NCBI GenBank assembly: GCA_024742935.1
Contig: JANSXN010000002.1
Location: forward strand, 1-64,000
Direction: 5' to 3'
Length of the DNA stretch: 64,000 bases
DNA from: Flavobacteriaceae bacterium
Lineage (GTDB): Bacteria; Bacteroidota; Bacteroidia; Flavobacteriales; Flavobacteriaceae
The notes under the pieces were generated by a model. It worked only from the letters and a program-made list of their open reading frames with translations. It was not told where the DNA came from and ran no database searches. The position numbers and the translations under genes were made by a program. How positions within the stretch are numbered: position 1 is the first letter of the stretch; each line of letters starts with the position of its first letter. Shown here in pieces: positions 57,424 through 64,000 of this stretch.

Positions 57424-60153
57424 ATGAAAAACTTTTCCTTACTGTTCAGTTGTTTTGCCTTCATTTTCTCACTACAAATACATGCTCAAAGCGTAAAGCT
57501 CACAGGAACTGTAAAAGACAGTGTGGGCAATCCGTTGGAAATGGCCAGCATCATTGCCAAAGTAAAAGAAACAGCGGCGATTGAAAGTTATGCCATTACC
57601 AACGATGCAGGAAAATACCAACTCTTTTTACCTGTAAATGAAACTTACACATTGGAGACCGGTTATTTGGGTTTTGAAACACAATCTTTTGAAGTAACTG
57701 TTGGAGAAGACCGAGCAGATATCATTAGAGACATCACGCTAAAATCTGCTGCAGATGAACTCGCAGGTGTCGAAATTGTTTATGAAATGCCTGTAACCAT
57801 TAAAGGAGACACCATAGTTTATAATACCGATGCTTTTGTGACCGGAAATGAAAAAAAATTGGGCGATATAATCAAAGCACTTCCGGGTCTTGAACTTAAT
57901 GAAGATGGCGAAATTGAAGTTGATGGTAAAGTAGTTCAAAAAGTGATGGTAGAGGGTAAAGACTTTTTTGACGGCGATTCAAAACTCGCCACAAAAAATA
58001 TCCCTGCAGATGCGGTGAGTAAAGTGGAAGTGTTACGCAATTACAATGAAGTGGGGCAGTTGAGGGGAGTGACTAATACTCAGGACCAGGTGGCTATTAA
58101 CATTCGGTTGAAAGAGGGGAAAACCAATTTTTGGTTTGGCGAGGTCACTGCAGGATCGGGCTATGGTGAAGAGTTCAGGTATCTTGCAAACCCCAAATTA
58201 TTTTACTACAGCCCTGACTACAGTATCAACATCATCACAAATTTCAACAATACCGGTGATGTGCCTTTCACATTCAGGGACTATTTCAATTTCACCGGAG
58301 GCTTCAGAAATTTCAACCAAGGCGGCGGAACTCGATTTAACATAAACGACAGCGGTCTTGGTTTTGCCGTTACCCAAAACAACAGAGCCAATGATATTGA
58401 AGCTGAGTTTGTAGCCGGAAACTTTAGTTATAAGGCTTCAGAAAAATTGGACATCAGTGGTTTTGCGATTCTTTCAGACAATCGCACCAACTTTGTGACC
58501 AATACCGTAAGAAGTTTTGTAACCACCGGTGAGGTAGAAAATTCTTCCAGCGTTAGTGACCAAAGAAACCAACTGGGAATGTTGAAATTGAGTTCGGTTT
58601 ACAAACCCAATTTGCGCTTTCAACTCGATTATGATGTGTTGGCAAAGCTTTCCAAGCAAACTGAGTTCTCCAATCAACTTTCCAGTTTTGGAGGCATTGA
58701 TAACAATATAATTGAAGACAAAGAGAACAATCCGTTTTCGATTAATCAAAATGTGAACGCCTATTATACCTTGAACGACAAGAATATTTTTGCCAGTCAA
58801 ATGCAACATTTGTGGCAGGATGAAGACCCGTTTTACAATGCGGTGCTTGATTTTTTACCGTTTTCGGGAATTTTGGATGCCGATGAAAATCAAAGTAATT
58901 TTGATATCAACCAAGACAAAAGGGTTAAGACCAACAAACTGGACGCCAAAGTTGACCATTATTACATTCTCAATAATAAAAGCAACCTCAATTTTACTTT
59001 AGGAACAACACAAAGTCGCCAGCGATTCAACTCATCTATTTTTCAGATTCTTGACAATGGCACCAATCTTAACTTTGATGAAAGCCCCGAAATTGATGGC
59101 GAAATTTTCCCATTAGGTAATGATGTGACCTACCATTTTAGTGATATATTCTTGGGAGCAAAATACAAATTCATCACCGGGAAATTTACCTTCACTCCCG
59201 GAGTTACGCTTCACAATTATGACCTGAAAACAGAACAGTTGGGAAGCATAACCAGTCAAAACGAATGGCGGGTATTGCCCGATTTTTTTGCTATTGCACA
59301 GTTGAAACGCAGTGAAAGCATTCGCTTTAATTATGCGATGACCGCAGAATATACAGATGTGAACAACTATGCCGAAGGCTTTGTTTTTAACAACTACAAC
59401 CGCTTGTTTAGAGGAAACAGAAATCTTGAAAACTCACTGGCAAACAGTTTTAATTTGACTTATTTTAGTTTTAATATGTTCAATTATACCAATGTAACCG
59501 GTAGCTTGAATTACACACGAAGAATTGAAGGTATTAAAAACAACACTCAAATTGTAGCTATCAACCAAGTTTCTTCGCCCATTAATATAGATAGTAATTT
59601 TGCAGATGAAACCTTTTCTGCTTTCGGAAGTTTTAGTAAACGCATAAAAAAAATGCAGTACAGTTTAAACGGAAACTTTAGCTGGAGCAGTTTTAATAAC
59701 ATTGTCAATGAAAACGTGACTAACTCTGAAAGTTTTACCCAAAATTACCGCACCAGCGCCCGAAGTAACTTTAAAGAATTCCCCAATTTTGAAGTGGGTT
59801 ATAATTTAATCATCAATGAGTATGACAATGGGGGAGTTAGCTCACAGTTTTTTACCCACAGGCCTTTTGCAAATATTGAGTTTAATTTTTTGAAAGACTT
59901 CACTTTTAAGGCAGACTGGAGTTATTATGATTACAGCAACAAGGACAACACCATACAAAACAACTACTCCTTTTTATCTGCCGATTTGTACTATCAGAAA
60001 AAGGACAGCAAATGGGAATACAGGATTCAAGCCACTAACTTGCTGGATGTACAAACCATCAACCAAGACAGTTTTAATGAAACCTTTAGTACCACTTCGT
60101 TTTACAGTGTGATGCCGAGGATAGTTATGTTGACGGTTAAGTATGATTTGTAG
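57424..60153 (+). CDS. TonB-dependent-receptor-like outer membrane beta-barrel protein
   Basis: A 909-residue protein: signal peptide (ends HAQS), residues about 24-110 a carboxypeptidase-regulatory-like domain (LTGTVKDSVGNPLEMASI, TNDAGKYQLFLPV), then a plug-like region (DIIKALPGLELNEDGEIEVDGKVVQKVMVEGKDFFDGD) and a long barrel ending in PRIVMLTVKYDL. It matches the outer membrane beta-barrel family of Bacteroidota that often lacks a classical TonB box. Coupled to the GLPGLI gene upstream. The substrate is unknown. Confidence 0.88.
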   Translation: MKNFSLLFSCFAFIFSLQIHAQSVKLTGTVKDSVGNPLEMASIIAKVKETAAIESYAITNDAGKYQLFLPVNETYTLETGYLGFETQSFEVTVGEDRADIIRDITLKSAADELAGVEIVYEMPVTIKGDTIVYNTDAFVTGNEKKLGDIIKALPGLELNEDGEIEVDGKVVQKVMVEGKDFFDGDSKLATKNIPADAVSKVEVLRNYNEVGQLRGVTNTQDQVAINIRLKEGKTNFWFGEVTAGSGYGEEFRYLANPKLFYYSPDYSINIITNFNNTGDVPFTFRDYFNFTGGFRNFNQGGGTRFNINDSGLGFAVTQNNRANDIEAEFVAGNFSYKASEKLDISGFAILSDNRTNFVTNTVRSFVTTGEVENSSSVSDQRNQLGMLKLSSVYKPNLRFQLDYDVLAKLSKQTEFSNQLSSFGGIDNNIIEDKENNPFSINQNVNAYYTLNDKNIFASQMQHLWQDEDPFYNAVLDFLPFSGILDADENQSNFDINQDKRVKTNKLDAKVDHYYILNNKSNLNFTLGTTQSRQRFNSSIFQILDNGTNLNFDESPEIDGEIFPLGNDVTYHFSDIFLGAKYKFITGKFTFTPGVTLHNYDLKTEQLGSITSQNEWRVLPDFFAIAQLKRSESIRFNYAMTAEYTDVNNYAEGFVFNNYNRLFRGNRNLENSLANSFNLTYFSFNMFNYTNVTGSLNYTRRIEGIKNNTQIVAINQVSSPINIDSNFADETFSAFGSFSKRIKKMQYSLNGNFSWSSFNNIVNENVTNSESFTQNYRTSARSNFKEFPNFEVGYNLIINEYDNGGVSSQFFTHRPFANIEFNFLKDFTFKADWSYYDYSNKDNTIQNNYSFLSADLYYQKKDSKWEYRIQATNLLDVQTINQDSFNETFSTTSFYSVMPRIVMLTVKYDL

Positions 60154-60268
60154 TAAGTATAGTTAAGAGGGAAGCGGTGAGTTTTTGAGTAACCAATAAA
60201 AGCTTATTCTACGGGATAAAATGTTATAATTTCTAAATCCGTTTTAATGTTACAATTTGTGTTGATTA

Positions 60269-61522
60269 TTAAAACCCAAACGCCTCTCTCACCTGTTCCA
60301 CCATATCCAGTTTTTCCCAAGTAAAGAGTTCAACTTCCATTTCTTTTCTGCCGGAATAGGGGCTTTCAAATACTTTAGTGATGGTTTGTGGCTCGCGTCC
60401 CATATGCCCATAAGCAGCTGTTTCGCTATAAATGGGGTTGCGCAGTTTTAATCTTGATTCTATTGCGGCCGGTCGCATATCAAAAAGTTGCATAACTTTT
60501 TCTGCTATTTCGCCATCGGTTAGGTTGAGCGTTGATGAGCCATAGGTATTCACATAAATAGAAGTGGGTTCAACCACACCAATGGCATAACTCACTTGCA
60601 CTAAAACTTCTTCAGCAATACCGGCAGCAACCAGATTTTTAGCAACGTGTCTGGCAGCATAAGCGGCACTGCGGTCTACTTTGCTGGGGTCTTTTCCTGA
60701 AAAAGCACCGCCACCGTGAGCGCCTTTACCGCCATAGGTATCCACAATGATTTTTCTTCCGGTTAAACCGGTATCCCCGTGAGGGCCACCAATTACAAAT
60801 TTTCCGGTGGGGTTGATGTGGTAAACAATTTCATCATTAAACAACTCCTGAACATAGTCAGGCAACTGTGCTTTCACACGTGGGATTAAAATATTGATGA
60901 TGTCGCTTTTGATTTTGGCGAGCATTTTTTCGTCCTCATCAAAATCATCGTGTTGTGTGGAAACAACAATCGCTACAATTTTTTGAGGCACGTTGTCATC
61001 ACTGTATTCAATGGTTACCTGACTTTTGGAATCGGGTCGCAAGTAAGGAATTTCTTTTTCTTCACGGCGCAAAGCTGCGAGTTCAATAAGGATTTTATGA
61101 GAAATGTCCAGTGCCAGTGGCATATAATTGGCTGTTTCGCTAGTGGCATACCCAAACATCATCCCTTGGTCACCGGCACCTTGCTCTTCTTTGTTTTCAC
61201 GGTCCACACCTTGATTGATGTCTTGTGATTGCTCGTGAATTAAAGAAATCACCCCGCAGGAATCACCACTAAATTGATAAGCACCTTTAGTATAACCAAT
61301 TTTATTCACCACATCACGGGCAATTTGCTGTACATCAAGGTAAGTATTGCTTTTTACTTCACCTGCAAGAACTACTTGCCCGGTAGTAACGAGTGTTTCA
61401 CAAGCTACTTTTGAGGAAGGGTCAAAAGCCAAAAAGTTATCTAAAAGAGCATCACTGATTTGATCTGCCACTTTATCGGGGTGACCTTCAGAAACACTTT
61501 CTGAGGTAAATAAATAAGCCAT
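60269..61522 (-). CDS. metK: S-adenosylmethionine synthetase
   Basis: A 417-residue enzyme making SAM from Met and [23 protein letters not shown] binds [29 protein letters not shown] gives the second catalytic block, and [10 protein letters not shown] the hexapeptide-like motif. Length is typical. It is transcribed alone. The 357-bp region upstream has repeat-like hairpins but no recognisable SAM riboswitch. Confidence 0.97.
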   Translation of the reverse strand: MAYLFTSESVSEGHPDKVADQISDALLDNFLAFDPSSKVACETLVTTGQVVLAGEVKSNTYLDVQQIARDVVNKIGYTKGAYQFSGDSCGVISLIHEQSQDINQGVDRENKEEQGAGDQGMMFGYATSETANYMPLALDISHKILIELAALRREEKEIPYLRPDSKSQVTIEYSDDNVPQKIVAIVVSTQHDDFDEDEKMLAKIKSDIINILIPRVKAQLPDYVQELFNDEIVYHINPTGKFVIGGPHGDTGLTGRKIIVDTYGGKGAHGGGAFSGKDPSKVDRSAAYAARHVAKNLVAAGIAEEVLVQVSYAIGVVEPTSIYVNTYGSSTLNLTDGEIAEKVMQLFDMRPAAIESRLKLRNPIYSETAAYGHMGREPQTITKVFESPYSGRKEMEVELFTWEKLDMVEQVREAFGF

Positions 61523-61879
61523 ATTTTGGTTTTAAAAGTTATTAAAAGTAAGAAAAATATTTGACGTAAAAAGCAGGGCAGACATACACTGTTTTAGCAT
61601 TTTATACCAAACTTGATTTCGTTTGATCAGGTTCTGAAATTGTTTCAGATCAACCCTCAAACAAGCTCAGGGGAATGAGGTTGCAATCAGTCAAATTTTT
61701 CCTCAAATTTCTCAACAAAAGTAAGTATTAAAAAACAATAATAAAATTGCTGAGATTTATTTTATGAAAGAACTTTTTAAAACTATTAATTCTCTTATTT
61801 TTACCTTCAAAAATATCCATATAAGTTACACGCTATCAGGAAAGAATTTAAAATAACAAGTGTCACACAAATTTATAAT
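61523..61879. other. 357-bp gap upstream of metK and the PagL-like gene
   Basis: No gene seen. It holds CTGAAA-TTG-TTTCAG (61634-61648) inside a TTGATC...ATCAA pair, and CCTCAAACAAGCTCAGGGG (61656-61674), both like Bacteroidota REP-type sequences. I find no clear -33/-7 pair on either strand. Confidence 0.45.
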
Positions 61880-62980
61880 TTGATAAAGCCAAATTTTATC
61901 TTTTTTATAGCGATTATTTCTTCTACTGTTTTTGCTCAAGAAGACAAACACATAACTCTTGAAGCCGATTACTTTTACGGAACCATTCTGGAGCACAATC
62001 CCGATATTGGTCATTTAATCACACACCACCCTGAAGGTTTTGTATTGCAGTATAACATTAAAACCTTTGGTGAGAAAGAATGGGAGCGAAGGCACAATTA
62101 TCCCGATTGGGGCTTTACCTTTGCTTTTCAAAATATGAAAAACCCAACCCTGGGTGAACTTTATGGACTTTACAGTCATATAAGCTGGTATTTTTTAAAT
62201 CGAAATTTAAGACTTACCGTAAGTCAGGGAATCGCTTATGCAACCAATCCCTATGACAGTGAAACCAACTTTAGAAACAATGCCTTTGGAACTTCGTTAT
62301 TGAGTGCTACCGTTTTAAAAATCAATTATCACCGCCCAAATATTTGGAAAGGTTTTGGCCTTCAAAGTGGTATTTCTTTATTTCATTATTCTAACGGAAA
62401 TTTCAAAGCGCCCAATACCAGTACCAATACCTTTGCACTTAATTTGGGGCTAAACTACCAACTTGATACTGAATTTGAACCCGAATATATCCCCCGAAGC
62501 GAAAGAGAAAAATTCACGGAGCCCATAAGGTTCAATCTCGCTCTTAGAACCGGAATTAATGAAAGTGATGTGATTGGCTTGGGGCAGCATCCTTTTTTTG
62601 TCATTTCAGTGTTTGCAGATAAACGATTGAGTAAAAGCAGTAGTGTAATTTTGGGGTCTGAACTTTTCGTATCTTACTTTTTAAAAGATTTAATTGAATA
62701 CCGGGCCATTGCATTTCCAGAATTTGATTACTCGGGTGATGAAGACTTTAAGCGTGTGGGTCTTTTTGTGGGATATGAATTGCGCATCAATAAGTTAGCT
62801 CCCTTTGTAAATTTAGGACATTATATATATTATCCATATGATTTTGAGGGAAGAACCTACAACAGGTTGGGGATTAAAAGGTATTTTGGGGAGAATGAAC
62901 AACTCTTTGGAATTATAAGTGTTAAATCACACGCCGCAAAAGCCGAAGCGATTGAATTTGGAATGGGGTTTAGGTTTTAA
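61880..62980 (+). CDS. acyloxyacyl hydrolase / lipid A deacylase (PagL-like)
   Basis: A 366-residue outer-membrane protein. The signal peptide is IKPNFIFFIAIISSTVFAQ. The motif FHYSNGN (about residues 172-178) fits the His-x-Ser-Asn active site of PagL-type lipid A 3-O-deacylases. The rest is a barrel ending in GFRF with terminal Phe. Bacteroidota homologues are longer than enterobacterial PagL. The track start is TTG (61880); the frame is open upstream but has no ATG, so a TTG start or an unrecognised start is implied. Confidence 0.8.
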   Translation: MIKPNFIFFIAIISSTVFAQEDKHITLEADYFYGTILEHNPDIGHLITHHPEGFVLQYNIKTFGEKEWERRHNYPDWGFTFAFQNMKNPTLGELYGLYSHISWYFLNRNLRLTVSQGIAYATNPYDSETNFRNNAFGTSLLSATVLKINYHRPNIWKGFGLQSGISLFHYSNGNFKAPNTSTNTFALNLGLNYQLDTEFEPEYIPRSEREKFTEPIRFNLALRTGINESDVIGLGQHPFFVISVFADKRLSKSSSVILGSELFVSYFLKDLIEYRAIAFPEFDYSGDEDFKRVGLFVGYELRINKLAPFVNLGHYIYYPYDFEGRTYNRLGIKRYFGENEQLFGIISVKSHAAKAEAIEFGMGFRF

Positions 62981-63012
62981 TTAGGAAGTCTTAGGTTGGA
63001 GTTGCTTTGGAA

Positions 63013-63030
63013 TTTGGAATTTGGTGCTTG
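63013..63030. repeat. 18-bp dispersed intergenic repeat, copy 2
   Basis: TTTGGAATTTGGTGCTTG, exact reverse complement of 28781-28798. TTTGGAATTT runs also occur at about 14502-14530 before clpX. Confidence 0.6.
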
Positions 63031-63046
63031 AGTATTTTTATTTTAT

Positions 63047-63799
63047 ATGAAAACTGTTTTTAGATATTTGATTTTGTTTTTTGTGTTCACAGCTTGTGAT
63101 TCAGACTCGGCGTGGGATTGTGTCAAAGCTGCGGGGGCGATTACTCAGGAAGAAATTGTGCTGGAAAGTTTTGAAAAGCTCGATGTGCGACATCGTGTGC
63201 AACTCATAGTTAAACATGGGGAGGAGCAAAAAGTGGTTTTAGAAACCGGTGAGAATTTGAGAGGAAAGATCACCCTGAAAGTAACAAATGGTGAATTGCG
63301 CATAGAAAATGATGCTAGTTGCAATTTGGTGCGCGATTATGGGATTACTAAAGTGTTTGTGACCTCGCCAAACATCAATCAAATTAGAAATGGCTCCGGC
63401 TTGTCGGTTTTGAGTGAGGGTGTTTTGGGGTTTCCCTCACTCACTTTACTTTCAGAAGATACAGGTGTAGAAGGTGATATACACACAGTGGGTGATTTTG
63501 AAATGCAACTGGATGTTGAGAGCCTCAATATTGTTACAAACGGCAAGTCCAATTTTTTTATTTCCGGTCAAGCCGAAACGGCTTCAATTGGTTTTTATGG
63601 GGGTGATGGACGTTTTGAAGGACAAAATTTAATCATTCAAAATTTGACAATCTTTCATCGCAGCAGTAATAAAATGATTGTAAATCCACAAGAGTCTATT
63701 TCAGGCGAAATTCGCGGTGTGGGGGATGTGATTTCACTGAATGAGCCGCCAGTGGTGGAGGTGGAGGAGTTTTATACAGGGAGGTTAATTTTTCAATAA
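63047..63799 (+). CDS. DUF2807 (head GIN domain) lipoprotein
   Basis: A 250-residue lipoprotein: lipobox FVFTAC (Cys about 17), a WDCVKAAG segment, then the DUF2807 beta-helix-like repeat domain (FEKLDVRHRVQLIVKHGEEQKVVLETGENL, ENDASCNLVRDYGITKVFVTSPNINQIRNGSG, and ending EEFYTGRLIFQ). Such domains are common in Bacteroidota with no known function. It is convergent with groL, separated by a strong terminator. Confidence 0.88.
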   Translation: MKTVFRYLILFFVFTACDSDSAWDCVKAAGAITQEEIVLESFEKLDVRHRVQLIVKHGEEQKVVLETGENLRGKITLKVTNGELRIENDASCNLVRDYGITKVFVTSPNINQIRNGSGLSVLSEGVLGFPSLTLLSEDTGVEGDIHTVGDFEMQLDVESLNIVTNGKSNFFISGQAETASIGFYGGDGRFEGQNLIIQNLTIFHRSSNKMIVNPQESISGEIRGVGDVISLNEPPVVEVEEFYTGRLIFQ

Positions 63800-63835
63800 G
63801 TATATATAAAATCGTTAAAAGAATATTATCAAAAC

Positions 63836-63871
63836 ACAAAAAACGCCTTTTCTTTTGAAAAGGCGTTTTTG
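63836..63871. terminator. bidirectional terminator between DUF2807 gene and groL
   Basis: AAACGCCTTTTC-TTTT-GAAAAGGCGTTT, a 12-bp perfect stem with A-run and T-run, between convergent genes. Confidence 0.85.
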
Positions 63872-63911
63872 CAATATGATTTTATACTCCCCCTCTTTTG
63901 AAGGGGGTTGG

Positions 63912-63939
63912 GTCACTTGCGCTTCAAAGCTTCAGTGAC
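63912..63939. repeat. inverted repeat downstream of groL
   Basis: GTCACT (63912-63917) and AGTGAC (63934-63939), with partial inner pairing, next to CCCCCTCTTTTGAAGGGGG (63884-63902-like hairpin). REP-type sequence 15 bases after the groL stop. Confidence 0.4.
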
Positions 63940-63953
63940 AGATTAAGGAGAAC

Positions 63954-64000
63954 TTACATCATCCCCGGCATACCGCCGCCCATTCCTGGAGGCATGCCTC
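63954..64000 (-). CDS. groL: chaperonin GroEL, C-terminal end (partial)
   Basis: The last 15 codons before TAA at 63954 read GMPPGMGGGMPGMM, the Gly-Gly-Met tail that GroEL projects into the chamber cavity. The rest lies beyond the right edge. The terminator at 63836 and a REP-like repeat follow on its strand. Identification rests only on this tail, which is distinctive. Confidence 0.85.
   Translation of the reverse strand, partial: GMPPGMGGGMPGMM

Noticed and set aside
61523-61740. SAM riboswitch upstream of metK
   Set aside because: I could not find the conserved SAM-I core or a plausible multi-branched fold; only REP-like hairpins.

Overview
The window is AT-rich chromosomal DNA from a member of the Bacteroidota, most likely the family Flavobacteriaceae. 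Signs of this are: a C-terminal type IX secretion (gliding-associated) sorting domain followed by a PorP/SprF protein; GLPGLI, DUF6089, DUF5686 and BspA/FISUMP-type lipoproteins; a 64-residue bS21; promoters with the TTG / TAnnTTTG elements of the Bacteroidota sigma factor; and start codons without Shine-Dalgarno sequences. I see no insertion sequence, prophage, CRISPR array, rRNA or origin. Most of the window is housekeeping.

Layout. 1-1158: end of a type IX secreted protein plus its PorP/SprF partner. 1185-9440 (minus): a long envelope cluster, CBS protein > nadK > DUF6089 > uppS > bamA > two OmpH/Skp chaperones > murI. 9528-12278 (plus): pdxJ, an alpha/beta hydrolase, a FISUMP lipoprotein and a small holin-like membrane protein. 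12413-15770 (plus): the proteostasis block tig-clpP-clpX. 15782-18743 (minus): Fic protein, tiny lipoprotein, GH3-type enzyme. 18802-20029 (plus): DUF2797 and an unrecognised small protein. 20034-23227 (minus): rpsU > GNAT > sodium:solute symporter > ornithine/alanine racemase-like enzyme. 23480-28731: queuosine-precursor transporter, a folK-deoxynucleoside kinase fusion, a SpoU methyltransferase and mutS. 29053-29245: tRNA-Gly and tRNA-Leu.

29413-33084 is the most accessory-like part: a BspA repeat lipoprotein, a 40-codon lipoprotein absent from the ORF track, a small membrane protein, and a CI/LexA-like regulator with a 24-bp palindrome upstream, flanked by two small charged lipoproteins. 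33140-38261 holds waaA, a sugar aminotransferase, galE and an amidohydrolase. 38353-47848 (minus) runs etfB-etfA, bifunctional nuclease, nupC, thyA, TonB-like genes (one with an in-frame stop), a membrane-anchored DHFR fusion, fructosamine kinase and fabD. 48156-54867 (plus) holds pdhB, a DUF5686 protein, and soluble and membrane pyrophosphatases. 54959-63799 holds a second deoxynucleoside kinase, a GLPGLI/TonB-receptor pair, metK, a PagL-like deacylase and a DUF2807 lipoprotein. The window closes on the 3' end of groL.

How it fits together. Several genes serve folate/thymidylate/deoxynucleotide supply (folK-dNK, thyA, DHFR fusion, second dNK, nupC), and many serve outer-membrane biogenesis (bamA, ompH, uppS, waaA, murI, PagL-like). 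No large new system is evident. The points most worth checking are small: hairpins of one sequence family placed directly at gene starts, a 15-copy heptanucleotide repeat beside fabD, an in-frame TGA in a TonB-like gene, a likely operator for the CI-like regulator, structured leaders of tig and rpsU, and the two enzyme fusions.
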